DNA of 64,000 nucleotides from DATFNI01 sp963787205 (GCA_963787205.1 CAWBCD010000003.1:1-64000), one strand, 5' to 3'. Positions 18,111 through 27,500 are shown, numbered from the stretch's first letter. Numbers and translations are program-made. Notes: generated by a model not told the origin, from the letters alone.

Positions 18111-21100
18111 ATGATAGCTGGAATCCCCATTAATGAGAGATTAATAAAGAAACTAGAGGCCAAGCTTAACAGCGGGACTCTCAGAACTATTCAACTTAAT
18201 TGCTTGCCGGGTCGAAGCTTGTCAAGGTTAGACTTAAGCGATTTATCTTTGACGGGCGAATTAGTGCCTGCTGAATTTTTAGGTAAGTTATTTAATCACC
18301 AACGTAAGTATAGCTTCGATATCAGTTTTGATTCACTTGATTTGAATCTTATAGACGATGATGAACAGAAAGCTTTAGGTGTCCTCTCTAAAAGACTAAA
18401 TCACCTGGCGATTCAGAATAAAGAAGACCTGCAGGAGTATGGCTACGAATCGTTTGGTTTTGGATTCCCCATTGTGGTATTTCGTCCAGAAAAAGCTCCG
18501 AGCAAGACAGTCCGGGCACCTTTATTCATATGGCGTCTATCAATACAGAAAAATTTAAGAAGCTCGAATAGCTGGAAAATAACACGTAGCCTTGATCAGG
18601 AAATACAATTCAATGAAGTGTTACGATCATTCCTTTCTGATGTAAATGATTTGGCTGTTTCCGATTTCTATGAGGATGAGCTGGATGATGGTATACTTGA
18701 CGAAGACGAGATCATTTCAAATACAATTCGCTTTATTCAATCATTTTCAAAGAAATCATCTGAAAGTGAACTGGGACTGAATTTTAAAAATCGACTGAGC
18801 GAGGGACCAGAGAAATTGCCTGCCAGAGAAAAGCTCGATTCGATTGCCGAAACCATACCTAAGGTTTATTGGTCCGGCGTTTTTGGTCGTTTCATACAGC
18901 GTAATGAGGCGATAAAAAGAGAATTAAAGGAACATTTAGGTGATCTGATTATCAATGAGGACGATGATGGTTTAAAACAAGAACACGTTGTTGAGTCATT
19001 TTCTCATTCTGAAACTGGGGTGGAAGCAGATCCGAGTCAGTTAGGAATCCTGAATTATCTGCAAAAAAATGATCATCTTATTATTCAGGGACCTCCGGGG
19101 ACAGGTAAAAGCCAAACTATTACGGGCATTTTATTAAACGCCATGGAACAAGGGAAGAAAACATTAGTCGTTTGTGAAAAGAAAACGGCAATGGAAGTTC
19201 TGAAAAACAATCTGAATGAAATTAGTCCTGCGATTGGTGAACTGATTGGTGTTATTGATGATATATCTCGTGACAGGAAAGAAATTGTTAATTCTGTAAG
19301 AGATCGTTATGAACGTGGTATACCCCTTGAATATTTGAGAGGAGGCTCATTACCAACGGTTAGCAATAGGCTGGAAATTATTCAGGAAAGAATAGAAGAA
19401 ATTCACAATAAAAAGATATTCCTTCATAAAGAATCTATTTGTGAGGATGGGGACACCAAACTAACCTGGAGCCAGACCGTCGGTCGATTTCTAAAGGCCA
19501 AAATGCATAACGATGGAAATAAAATCGTCGATGAGCTTGAAAGATCCAACTATCCGATCAATGAGATTTCGCTTGACGAGGCAGATAAGTCACTAAAAAT
19601 ACTTGAGGATAAATCAACCCGCGTTAGTCATGAAGACTATCTGTCATTCTTAACGGATGAGGCTGTTGTAAATCATAATCCGATAGCTCTGAAAAAAGAA
19701 CTTGAAACGTTACTGGAAAGAAATGTTGATGAGTTATCTCAATTTATAGCAAACTATGAGCAACATATCGAGGATACCCGGTCAAGACTGTATAACCGAA
19801 TTGATGAGCAGATTAAGGCGATAGATCAAACAACTGAGGAATTAGGAAAGCTTTTAAAGCTCCTCGGATCGCAGCACTTATTCAAAAAAGACAATTGGCG
19901 ATATTCAATTGCTAACTTGTTGTCTCATGTTTCGAGTAAAGTCAAAAAGAATGTTGAGGCGTTTGATAAAATTCCAGAATTACTCGACGAACTGAAAGAA
20001 AAATCAATTTCTTTGGACTTATCTGTTTTTAAAGAATCAGTGCCACAATCGATTCCTGAATTACGACTGTGGAAAGATAGAAATGAACAAAAGTTACGAG
20101 AGCAGATCGCATCACTGGATGAGGTTAAGCGTCGGCTATTAAATAAGCTGTCTGAAGAGTCGGTTTTAAAAGTTAAAATGGACGATGAAGTTCTCAGCTT
20201 GTTTAAGGAAAGGGTTAAACAATTTAGAAGATTTGCAGAAACTCATGATGTCAAAAATGAGCTTCGTTCACAATATATTGCAGATTTATTAGAGGCAAAA
20301 AAAGCTCTTACTTGTTTCTTACAGGTATCAGAAGCTTTTTCGAAAGCTGAAAGAGATGGATTCCTCGAGCATTTTTCATGGCAGCAATTATACCGTCAGC
20401 AAGCTTCGCATCTTCAGAAATTGACAAAACTGTTTCAAGAGCATAAGGTAAGTGATTGGCATATTCTCTTTGATCAATACTATTACAATGAGTTACTTGG
20501 CGAAAAGATTGATGTCAGCCGATCCGGTGGGTATGATGCGGAGCTCAAATCATTGGAGGAAGAACGCAAGAAATTGCGGAAAGAAATAGCACAGAGAATA
20601 CCACGACACTGGACAGTTCTTCAGGCAAATTTGCAGCCCAGAATTCCCATAAGAACGCTGTACAACAAGAGGGGATCCAAAGGAAAAAGGCGCAATAGTC
20701 TGCGTAAAATAATCCATTGGGATTTCGATACATTTACTACCTTTTTCCCAGTAGTGATGGTCAATCCTTCCGTTTGCGCTTCTATCATTCCCTTAAAGCC
20801 GGAATTGTTTGATTTGGTAGTGTTTGACGAGGCAAGCCAGCTTAAAGTGGAGGAATCAATCAGTACACTCATACGAGGCAAACGTAAAGTGGTGTCGGGG
20901 GATAAACACCAAATGCCACCATCTTACTATTTTGTATCAAACTCATCAGATAATTTGAATGTCGAAGATGAAATTGAAGAGGAGGAATCTGAGGAACTAT
21001 TTATAGAGAAAGAGACGACTAATGAGCTGGCGGACAGTGAATCATTATTGGAATTTGCCGAACTATGCGAGTTCAAACAGGCTAAGCTGGATTTTCATTA

Positions 21101-21863
21101 CCGTTCCAGGCACCCGTTATTGATTCAATTTTCAAATGCGGCTTTTTACAAAGGCCGATTATATCCGCTTCCCGAGCGTATTTCTAATCCACCCATTCAG
21201 TTTTTCAGGATAGATGGCGATTACGCTCATAATCAGAATAAGCAGGAGGCTGAAGCGGTTATAGCAGCGTTAAAAGAGATACAAACTAATAAAGATGGTT
21301 CGCTGCCATCTATTGGTATTGCCACATTCAATATCCAGCAACGCAATCTTATCTGGGATCTGATCAAACGTGAGGTGCAACTTGATGAAGATTTTCAGAA
21401 ACGTTATGAAGAGTTAGAACAAAATGGTCTTTTCATAAAGAATCTGGAAAATATTCAGGGTGATGAACGTGATATAATACTCATCTCGACTACTTTTGGA
21501 CGAAGAGATGACGGCCGTTTTACCGCGAATTATGGGCCGTTGACGCGTAGAGGAATCGGACGCAGATTACTAAATGTCATTATCACGAGAGCAAAGAAGA
21601 AACTTTTTGTATTTACATCGATTCCGGAAGATCGCTGCCTGAATTATAAGGTAGAATTAAACGGTGAGGCAAAGAGTGAACGTGGATATCTCCATGCGTA
21701 CTTGTGTTATGCCAAGGCAGTCTCCGAAGGTGATGCCGAATCAATTAAATCCATACTCGATTTTCTTGGTGATTCTCAGGGTCGTGATTTTAGCTTGAAT
21801 TTTACTACAGAGTCTCCATTTGAGGAGTCGAGTCTTGCAAGCTCTTTTAACACGTTTCCCTGA
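18111..21863 (+). CDS. DUF4011-type superfamily 1 helicase, main part (defence candidate)
   Basis: 1250 aa. Residues 1-200 resemble the DUF4011 N-terminal domain (RTIQLNCLPG; APLFIWRLSIQKN). The SF1 core starts with QGPPGTGKSQT, Walker A Lys333. A ~570-residue Lys/Glu-rich coiled-coil insert follows. Motif II is LVVFDEASQL (Asp906-Glu907), motif III VVSGDKHQMPP, motif IV region LDFHYRSRHPLL, and the late motifs are NIQGDERDIILIS and RRLLNVIITRAKKKL. The frame is lost near 21825 and a REase plus GreA/GreB-like tail continues in the next frame (21820-22566). Such DUF4011-helicase-Vsr-like proteins occur in bacterial anti-phage loci, and it probably cleaves or unwinds foreign DNA. It stands just upstream of the type I RM locus. 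Confidence 0.85.
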   Translation: MIAGIPINERLIKKLEAKLNSGTLRTIQLNCLPGRSLSRLDLSDLSLTGELVPAEFLGKLFNHQRKYSFDISFDSLDLNLIDDDEQKALGVLSKRLNHLAIQNKEDLQEYGYESFGFGFPIVVFRPEKAPSKTVRAPLFIWRLSIQKNLRSSNSWKITRSLDQEIQFNEVLRSFLSDVNDLAVSDFYEDELDDGILDEDEIISNTIRFIQSFSKKSSESELGLNFKNRLSEGPEKLPAREKLDSIAETIPKVYWSGVFGRFIQRNEAIKRELKEHLGDLIINEDDDGLKQEHVVESFSHSETGVEADPSQLGILNYLQKNDHLIIQGPPGTGKSQTITGILLNAMEQGKKTLVVCEKKTAMEVLKNNLNEISPAIGELIGVIDDISRDRKEIVNSVRDRYERGIPLEYLRGGSLPTVSNRLEIIQERIEEIHNKKIFLHKESICEDGDTKLTWSQTVGRFLKAKMHNDGNKIVDELERSNYPINEISLDEADKSLKILEDKSTRVSHEDYLSFLTDEAVVNHNPIALKKELETLLERNVDELSQFIANYEQHIEDTRSRLYNRIDEQIKAIDQTTEELGKLLKLLGSQHLFKKDNWRYSIANLLSHVSSKVKKNVEAFDKIPELLDELKEKSISLDLSVFKESVPQSIPELRLWKDRNEQKLREQIASLDEVKRRLLNKLSEESVLKVKMDDEVLSLFKERVKQFRRFAETHDVKNELRSQYIADLLEAKKALTCFLQVSEAFSKAERDGFLEHFSWQQLYRQQASHLQKLTKLFQEHKVSDWHILFDQYYYNELLGEKIDVSRSGGYDAELKSLEEERKKLRKEIAQRIPRHWTVLQANLQPRIPIRTLYNKRGSKGKRRNSLRKIIHWDFDTFTTFFPVVMVNPSVCASIIPLKPELFDLVVFDEASQLKVEESISTLIRGKRKVVSGDKHQMPPSYYFVSNSSDNLNVEDEIEEEESEELFIEKETTNELADSESLLEFAELCEFKQAKLDFHYRSRHPLLIQFSNAAFYKGRLYPLPERISNPPIQFFRIDGDYAHNQNKQEAEAVIAALKEIQTNKDGSLPSIGIATFNIQQRNLIWDLIKREVQLDEDFQKRYEELEQNGLFIKNLENIQGDERDIILISTTFGRRDDGRFTANYGPLTRRGIGRRLLNVIITRAKKKLFVFTSIPEDRCLNYKVELNGEAKSERGYLHAYLCYAKAVSEGDAESIKSILDFLGDSQGRDFSLNFTTESPFEESSLASSFNTFP

Positions 21864-22566
21864 AGAAAGAGTGTTGACGCAATATCATGCTGGTGGATTC
21901 AGAATTGATATAGCCATAGTCTCAAAGAAGACGAATAAGCCGTTTATCGCTATTGAATGTGATGGAGCAACGTATCATGAAAGCCTGGAAGCCTATGCAT
22001 GGGATATGTATCGGCAAAGACGATTAGAAGAACACGGATTCGTATTTCACAGAATATGGTCCAGAGATTGGTGGCAGGATGATAAACAGGAGTTGGAAAA
22101 ACTATTACTATTCATCGAAGAAGCTGACAGGTACGATCCTGGAAATACGGCGAAAGATGATCCTACCACAGTGCATCTGGATTTGGATGGATTTGTCTCA
22201 ACATATAGCCGATCTGGTGTACAAGGTTCTTTTGCATACGAGTCAAATTCGGGTACCACAGATCAATTGACAGAATCGACAACAGTCCGTGATGAGGAAC
22301 GTGCATTTTCGGAGCTGGATAGCACAGAACCCGGAATTCGTATACAAATTGGATCAAAAGTCAAAATTAAGTATCTCGATACCAATAAAGTAGCCACGAT
22401 TAAACTCGTTCGGGGAGATAAGTTTAGTCAAAAAGATGGAATGGCCGTGATTGGAGAGCATTCACCGCTTGGTACTGCTGCGATGGGTCGGAAAGTTGGG
22501 GATAAATTTGAGATCGGCGGGCTTGAGCGTTATTGTGAGGTTCTTGAAGTGGATGAGCATGAATAG
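21820..22566 (+). CDS. REase (Vsr/MTES_1575-like) plus GreA/GreB-like C-terminal domain, tail of the helicase
   Basis: 248 aa. Residues 5-100 form a PD-(D/E)xK/Vsr-like nuclease (GGFRIDIAIV; FIAIECDGATYHE; HRIWSRDWWQD), the arrangement found at the end of DUF4011 helicases. Residues 170-245 match the GreA/GreB C-terminal fold (IGSKVKIKYLD; IGEHSPLGTAAMGRKVGD). The preceding frame (18111-21863) ends SPFEESS, and this frame resumes with RVLQALLTRFPEE, so the two are almost certainly one gene split by one base. A TTG at 21820 could otherwise allow a separate coupled product. Confidence 0.8.
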   Translation: MRSRVLQALLTRFPEERVLTQYHAGGFRIDIAIVSKKTNKPFIAIECDGATYHESLEAYAWDMYRQRRLEEHGFVFHRIWSRDWWQDDKQELEKLLLFIEEADRYDPGNTAKDDPTTVHLDLDGFVSTYSRSGVQGSFAYESNSGTTDQLTESTTVRDEERAFSELDSTEPGIRIQIGSKVKIKYLDTNKVATIKLVRGDKFSQKDGMAVIGEHSPLGTAAMGRKVGDKFEIGGLERYCEVLEVDEHE

Positions 22567-22615
22567 TATGGATAACTATTTAATAAATATGAAGCAATGG
22601 GAATAACATTTAAAA

Positions 22616-22912
22616 ATGGGTAAGGCTATGAATTACAAAATGCGGGGGAGTGATCTTTACAATAGTAATGGTCACAAAATTGCTACCTTAAGGGGGAACA
22701 ATATTTACAACGAGCGAAATCACAAGGTTGCGGTTGTTAAAGGGGATGATATTTACAATGAAAGAATGCATAAAGTTGCGACTTTAAAGGGGAATGATTT
22801 ACATGATGAGCATAACAGAAAAATTGCTACGCTGCATGACATCAAGAAAACAATTGATGGCGCAATGGGTGGGGTAAGTGTAGCAGCTCTTTGGTTATTT
22901 TTTATCAGATAA
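22616..22912 (+). CDS. Small four-repeat protein (4-fold beta-flower-like)
   Basis: 98 aa built from four consecutive ~17-residue units, each of the form (D/N)xYNxxxHKxAxxKG (LYNSNGHKIATLRG, IYNERNHKVAVVKG, IYNERMHKVATLKG, LHDEHNRKIATLHD). A short hydrophobic C-terminus follows (VSVAALWLFFIR). The repeat layout matches the so-called 4-fold beta-flower proteins, whose role is unknown. ATG 22628, just after GGTAAGG, is an alternative start. It lies 50 bp after the DUF4011 helicase tail and 15 bp before the next gene, so it is likely co-transcribed with both. Confidence 0.65.
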   Translation: MGKAMNYKMRGSDLYNSNGHKIATLRGNNIYNERNHKVAVVKGDDIYNERMHKVATLKGNDLHDEHNRKIATLHDIKKTIDGAMGGVSVAALWLFFIR

Positions 22913-22927
22913 AATCAGTAGCAGACC

Positions 22928-23458
22928 ATGTCATTAGGCCTTGCTGTCAGTGATGGTAAAAAAATATACCTTGCAATCGAAAGTAAGGGATTAGATTCTA
23001 TGCTCATTCCATCGAAATTGCATGAACTCCAATTGGAGCCTGATTTAGTTATCCTTGTGACAGGTGGCATTGAGCACTGGCGATATGTATTTAATCATTA
23101 TAAGTTCTCTTCCTCTATTGAAGATGCACAACTTCAAATCAAACAACTATTGAGTGATTGCACGAGCATTGTGAATGATGCTCATTGCCTGCTCTGTGGG
23201 TTTGCAAACAAAAAACCCGTCTGTTACCGAATTGACAAAACCCAAAATGATGAGGACGTCAGTTCGAAGACTGAATCTTTGGAAGATGTACAACCAGTAG
23301 GCTTTGTGAGCCTGGCAGTAAAAGCAACTCTACAAGCTAATATGTATCTGGATAATGGTATTGAATTTGAAGTAGCGCTAAAAAAAGCTATAAATGATCT
23401 CATGCCTCACTCAGAGCTTGTTCCGCCCATTGAAACAAAAGTGATGCATTCGAAATAA
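22928..23458 (+). CDS. Hypothetical protein, possibly Ntn-hydrolase (proteasome/HslV)-like
   Basis: 176 aa. The beginning (M)SLGLAVSDGKKIYLAIESKG resembles the first strands of Ntn hydrolases, where removal of Met1 would expose Ser2 as N-terminal nucleophile. LVILVTGGIEHWRYV recalls their 'sG...D' segment, LLCGFANKKPVCYRID the central 'aGfd..p.ly.id' strand, and VALKKAINDLM the C-terminal helix. The similarity is structural pattern only. It follows the four-repeat protein by 15 bp and precedes hsdM by 91 bp, so it belongs to the defence block. It may instead be an unrelated small protein. Confidence 0.5.
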   Translation: MSLGLAVSDGKKIYLAIESKGLDSMLIPSKLHELQLEPDLVILVTGGIEHWRYVFNHYKFSSSIEDAQLQIKQLLSDCTSIVNDAHCLLCGFANKKPVCYRIDKTQNDEDVSSKTESLEDVQPVGFVSLAVKATLQANMYLDNGIEFEVALKKAINDLMPHSELVPPIETKVMHSK

Positions 23459-23549
23459 CCCAAACTTTCCCCTTGCTTCTCTCCCCCCATCCCTGCAAAT
23501 TGGGTTCACTTATAAATGATGTGATTGGTGAACCTGAACGAATTTTTGC

Positions 23550-24893
23550 ATGCCTGCTAACACTACTGATCTTGAAAAACGTCTTTGGGAGGCGGCCGAT
23601 AAGCTGAGGGCCAATTCCAATTTCAGCTCTTTTGAATATTCCACGCCCGTTTTGGGAATCATCTTCCTTCGCTTTGCCTGGCAGCGGTTTCTGTGGGTGC
23701 ATGAACGCCTGGAAAAAGAATCGACGGGCCGCAGGCAAGTGGGACCTGCGGATTACAAGGCCGAAGGCGTCATCTATCTGCCGGAAGAAGCGCGGTATGA
23801 GTTATTGCTGAAATTGCCGGAGAGTGAACCGATCGGGCAGAGGGTGAATGAGGCCATGGAGGCCATCGAACGGACGAACGAAGAGCTGAAGGATGTGCTT
23901 CCGAAGAACTACGATCGTTTTGATGCTTCGCTGCTCAAGGATCTGTTCAAGACCTTTTCCTCCATCCCGATGGATGTGCAGGGCGATGTGTTCGGCAGGA
24001 TCTATGAGTATTTCCTGGGCAACTTTGCCATGAGTGAAGGGCAGAAGGGCGGCGAGTTCTTCACGCCCACGTCCATCGTTAAACTCATCGTGGAGATTAT
24101 CGAGCCGTATTCGGGGATGATCCTGGACCCGGCCTGTGGTTCGGGCGGTATGTTCATCCAGTCGGATAAGTTCCGGCAGCGGCACCGCGGGGGATCGGCC
24201 GATGTGTTGTCTATCTATGGACAGGAGAAGGTGGATAATACCGTGCGGCTGTGTAAGATGAACCTGGCGGTACACGGACTGGAGGGCGATATCCGCTCGG
24301 GTAATACCTATTATGAGAACCGGCACAACTGTGTGGGGCGTTTCGATTATGTGATGGCCAATCCGCCGTTTAATGTGAACGGGGTGGATAAGGAAGCCAT
24401 CGAAGGGGATCCCCGCTATCCCTTCGGCATTCCCAACACGGACAATGCCAATTACCTGTGGATCCAGGAGTTTTACAGTGCGCTGAATGAGCAGGGACGG
24501 GCCGGTTTTGTGATGGCCAACTCGGCGGCCGATGCCCGGCATTCGGAGCTGGAGATCCGCCGCAAGCTGATTGAAAGCGGAGCGGTGGATGTGATGGTGG
24601 CCGTCAGTTCCAATTTCTTTTACACGGTGACCCTGCCGTGTACCCTCTGGTTTTTTGACAAGGGAAAGAAAGGAACCGACCGGGAGAACAAGGTCCTGTT
24701 TATCGATGCCCGCAATATCTACCGGCAGATCGACCGGGCTCACCGCGAATATACGGAGGAACAACTGGCGTTTATTTCCAACATCGTGCGATTATACCGT
24801 GGCGAGGAACTTGGCGCTGGGACCTCCCATGAGATACTCCCAACCCGCGGGAAATGGAATGGCAAAGGCTGCCGAGCAGGAAGCATCCTATGA
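23550..24893 (+). CDS. hsdM: Type I restriction-modification DNA methyltransferase HsdM (main part, frameshifted near the C-terminus)
   Basis: 447 aa. The N-terminal HsdM_N helical domain (LEKRLWEAADKLRANSNF...LGIIFLRFA) occupies 1-150. The N6-adenine methyltransferase core has the SAM motif DPACGSGGMF at 193-202 and catalytic NPPF at 271-274. After NIVRLYRGEE the frame is wrong (KWNGKGCRAGSIL). The true C-terminus, with LCKVATIEEIEEQGW and LNPGRYVGV, is in the overlapping frame up to 25197. It would methylate adenines at the site chosen by HsdS and form the M2S core of the type I complex. The GC-rich composition contrasts with the AT-rich genes inserted further down. Confidence 0.9.
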   Translation: MPANTTDLEKRLWEAADKLRANSNFSSFEYSTPVLGIIFLRFAWQRFLWVHERLEKESTGRRQVGPADYKAEGVIYLPEEARYELLLKLPESEPIGQRVNEAMEAIERTNEELKDVLPKNYDRFDASLLKDLFKTFSSIPMDVQGDVFGRIYEYFLGNFAMSEGQKGGEFFTPTSIVKLIVEIIEPYSGMILDPACGSGGMFIQSDKFRQRHRGGSADVLSIYGQEKVDNTVRLCKMNLAVHGLEGDIRSGNTYYENRHNCVGRFDYVMANPPFNVNGVDKEAIEGDPRYPFGIPNTDNANYLWIQEFYSALNEQGRAGFVMANSAADARHSELEIRRKLIESGAVDVMVAVSSNFFYTVTLPCTLWFFDKGKKGTDRENKVLFIDARNIYRQIDRAHREYTEEQLAFISNIVRLYRGEELGAGTSHEILPTRGKWNGKGCRAGSIL

Positions 24894-25197
24894 AACCAAC
24901 AGCAACGGCATCCATCAGCCGGACAATATAGATGAGCTGTTTGCCGACGGGACCTACCAGGATGTCCCCGGACTCTGCAAGGTGGCAACGATCGAGGAAA
25001 TTGAAGAACAAGGGTGGAGCCTGAATCCAGGACGTTATGTTGGTGTGGCTGAGCGGGAAGAGGATGATGTGGATTTTAAAGTGCGATTAGAGGAATTATA
25101 TGAGGAATTGGAAACACTAAATGGCGAGTCATCTCAATTAGAGAAACAAATATCAGATAATATGACATCAATACTGAATCAGTTAAGAAATGAATAA
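24859..25197 (+). CDS. hsdM: HsdM C-terminal part after a frameshift
   Basis: 112 aa from ATG 24859 in the +1 frame. It carries the standard HsdM end: DVPGLCKVATIEEIEEQGWS, then LNPGRYVGV and a coiled coil (VRLEELYEELETLNGESSQL) that contacts HsdS. It has no independent translation signal, and the frame is open back to 24655, overlapping the main part. One indel between about 24800 and 24860 explains both frames. It overlaps the hsdS start at 25190 by 8 bp. Confidence 0.8.
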   Translation: MAKAAEQEASYETNSNGIHQPDNIDELFADGTYQDVPGLCKVATIEEIEEQGWSLNPGRYVGVAEREEDDVDFKVRLEELYEELETLNGESSQLEKQISDNMTSILNQLRNE

Positions 25198-25755
25198 TAA
25201 TCTGAGAAAAGTCAGACTAGATGAAGTAACGACTATAAATTGGTAGTGAGATGCTACACCTCGTGGTGGTAAAAATTCATACAAGGAGTCGGGTATAAGT
25301 TTAATAAGAAGTTTGAATGTTTATGACTTAGAATTTGATAAAAATGGGCTCGCGTATATAGATAACGACCAAGCAGATTTCTTGTCAAATGTTGAGGTTA
25401 AAACCGATGATGTACTTCTAAATATTACTGGTGCTTCTGTGGCGAGGTGTTGTAAGGTACCACTCGAAATCTTGCCTGCCAGAGTTAACCAACACGTTTC
25501 GATCCTCAGGTCAGACAGAAGTAAGTTAGATCCGGATTTTTTGCAATATCTGTTGGTCAGTCCATTGTACAAGGATAAACTTTTAAGTATTGCATCAGGT
25601 GGTGCAACCAGGAAGCATTGACCAAATCTAGTTTAGAAGGATGTTGAAGTTGAAATACACCAGACTTATCGAATACAGAAAAAATTGCCTCAATCCTCTC
25701 TGCCTTTGATGATCTGATCGAAAACAACACCCGCCGCATACAGATCCTGGAGGAG
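25190..25755 (+). pseudogene. hsdS: HsdS N-terminal half, degenerate (in-frame stops and frameshifts)
   Basis: From ATG 25190 the frame reads NNNLRKVRLDEVTTINW and then meets TAG TGA. It continues in the same frame as DATPRGGKNSYKESGISLI and the first target-recognition domain (VKTDDVLLNITGASVARCCK; VNQHVSILR). After SGGATRKH it shifts frame again, and the central conserved region (ALTKSSLEG, then NTEKIASILSAFDDLIENN) contains further stops. At least three lesions fall in 560 bp. The first specificity half cannot be made as one chain. The undamaged second half follows at 25756. Confidence 0.75.
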
Positions 25756-26433
25756 ATGGCCCGGCTGATTTATAAGGAATGGTTTGTGCATTTCCGCTAT
25801 CCCGGTCATGAGAGCGTGCCGCTTGTCGATTCTCCGTTGGGTAACATTCCGGAAGGGTGGGAGGTGAAAAAAGTAATAGATTTGTACAATACCAGTGCTG
25901 GTGGTACCCCCAGCAGGAAGAGAACTGATTATTATGACGGGGGTATTCCTTGGATAAAGACCAAAGAATTAAATGATTCTTTTATTCAATCGTCAGAAGA
26001 AACTATTACTGAATCAGGTTTGAAAAATTCTTCTGCAAAACTTTTCCCGAAAAATACAGTATTAGTTGCTATGTATGGTGCCACAGTGGGCCAACTTGGA
26101 ATACTTGATATGGATGCAACGACTAATCAAGCTTGTTGTGCAGTATTAGAAAAGACCCCACCTTTTGATTATAGCTATATTTTTTTGACTCTTTTGGAAA
26201 ATAAAGATGAATTAATTGGTTTAAGTCAGGGTGCAGCACAACAAAATATAAATCAGGGTCATGTGAAGGATTTTAATATCCTTAAACCCGAAGCAAAAAT
26301 ACTTGCAGCTTTTCAAAAAATAGTACACCCCATTTTTGATCAACTTAGGATACTTATAAAACGCAATGACATTTTGAAGGATACTCGGGACCTGCTCTTA
26401 CCTAAACTCGTATCGGGAGGTATTAAAGTTTAA
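25756..26433 (+). CDS. hsdS: HsdS C-terminal half (central spacer and second target-recognition domain)
   Basis: 225 aa starting at MARLIYKEWFVHFRYPG, the conserved end of the HsdS central coiled coil. The second TRD follows (SAGGTPSRKRTDYYDGG; IPWIKTKEL; TVLVAMYGATVGQLGIL; GAAQQNINQGHVKDF), then a terminal coiled coil (RILIKRNDILKDTRDLLLPK). A half-HsdS can sometimes dimerise to give a palindromic specificity, so this piece might still work. The stop TAA overlaps the ATG of the SIR2-like gene by one base, so the two are translationally coupled. Confidence 0.8.
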   Translation: MARLIYKEWFVHFRYPGHESVPLVDSPLGNIPEGWEVKKVIDLYNTSAGGTPSRKRTDYYDGGIPWIKTKELNDSFIQSSEETITESGLKNSSAKLFPKNTVLVAMYGATVGQLGILDMDATTNQACCAVLEKTPPFDYSYIFLTLLENKDELIGLSQGAAQQNINQGHVKDFNILKPEAKILAAFQKIVHPIFDQLRILIKRNDILKDTRDLLLPKLVSGGIKV

Positions 26434-27500
26434 TGGAAGAAGTCGTTTACATAATTGGAGCCGGATTTTCCGCGGTAGCTGGTCTACCGGTAATGAGTAA
26501 TTTCCTGGAAAAAGCAAAAGATATTTATTTGAGGGAGCCAGAAAAGTACGAGCATTTCAAGCCGGTCATCGATTACATAAATGATCTTTCCTATATAAAA
26601 AACTTCTACTCTGCAGACCTGTTTAACATTGAGGAGATTTTATCCATAATCGAAATGGGTGAGAGTGTTGGTGGTAAAGATGAAGTCGATTTTCGTAGGT
26701 TTATTAGAGATACGATTGAATATTATACCCCCAAAAATAATAAGGTTGATATTCTCAAAGTTGATCAGATGAATTTTATTGGGGAGAATAACATATATCA
26801 AGAAATTGGATCCTTCGTGCTCTCCTTAACAAATGTTAGTTATCGACCCAAAATTAAAAAGATAGACATAGTCGGTATATCTAGTGATAAATGTAACAGC
26901 ATTGAATTTGTAGCTAATCAAAATGCCAACTATACGTATTCAATTATAACCCTGAACTACGATCGATTAATCGAAAGTATTTTTTCTTATATAGATGGGC
27001 ACGAATCTCTTGAAGAGGGCTCTGAAAATTTGTTTCTACGCGATAATAATGGACTTAAATTATACAAGTTGCATGGTTCAATCGACAGAGAAATTATCCC
27101 ACCCACTTGGAATAAAATTCTGAATGACCATGTAAGACAGGCATGGCAAGGGGCATATCAAGTCCTAAAAAAGGCCAAACATATTAGAATATTGGGTTAT
27201 TCTATGCCAAATACTGATTCATACATCAAGTATTTGTTGAAATCAGCAATTACTGAAGACAAATATTTAAAATCGATTGATATAATTTGTCTCGATAATG
27301 AAAAAAAGGATGTAGAAAAACAGTATAGAGAATTTATTACTTACAATAGACTACGTTTCAAAAATGCCGATCTCAAAGATTATCTAAGATCCTTCCAGGC
27401 AAAATTACGAACGCCACATATAGGGGAGATGATTAGGCAGCATCAGACCAAACAATTGGCATTTTGTGAGGAGATACACAAACATTTTATGGAAAGTTAA
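26433..27500 (+). CDS. SIR2-like (SIR2_2) protein embedded in the type I RM locus
   Basis: 355 aa. The nucleotide-binding start YIIGAGFSAVAGLP (residues 6-19) is the SIR2 Rossmann glycine motif. ITLNYDRLIE holds the conserved Asn175-Tyr-Asp177, KLHGSID the catalytic-position His214, and ILGYSMPNTDSYIKYLL closes the Rossmann domain. There is no signal peptide or transmembrane region. SIR2-like proteins of this kind in defence loci (Thoeris ThsA, SIR2-HerA, DSR) deplete NAD+ on infection, and that is the inferred role here. The start shares one base with the hsdS stop. The UvrD-like gene follows 41 bp later, and both are much AT-richer than hsdM and hsdR. Confidence 0.8.
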   Translation: MEEVVYIIGAGFSAVAGLPVMSNFLEKAKDIYLREPEKYEHFKPVIDYINDLSYIKNFYSADLFNIEEILSIIEMGESVGGKDEVDFRRFIRDTIEYYTPKNNKVDILKVDQMNFIGENNIYQEIGSFVLSLTNVSYRPKIKKIDIVGISSDKCNSIEFVANQNANYTYSIITLNYDRLIESIFSYIDGHESLEEGSENLFLRDNNGLKLYKLHGSIDREIIPPTWNKILNDHVRQAWQGAYQVLKKAKHIRILGYSMPNTDSYIKYLLKSAITEDKYLKSIDIICLDNEKKDVEKQYREFITYNRLRFKNADLKDYLRSFQAKLRTPHIGEMIRQHQTKQLAFCEEIHKHFMES

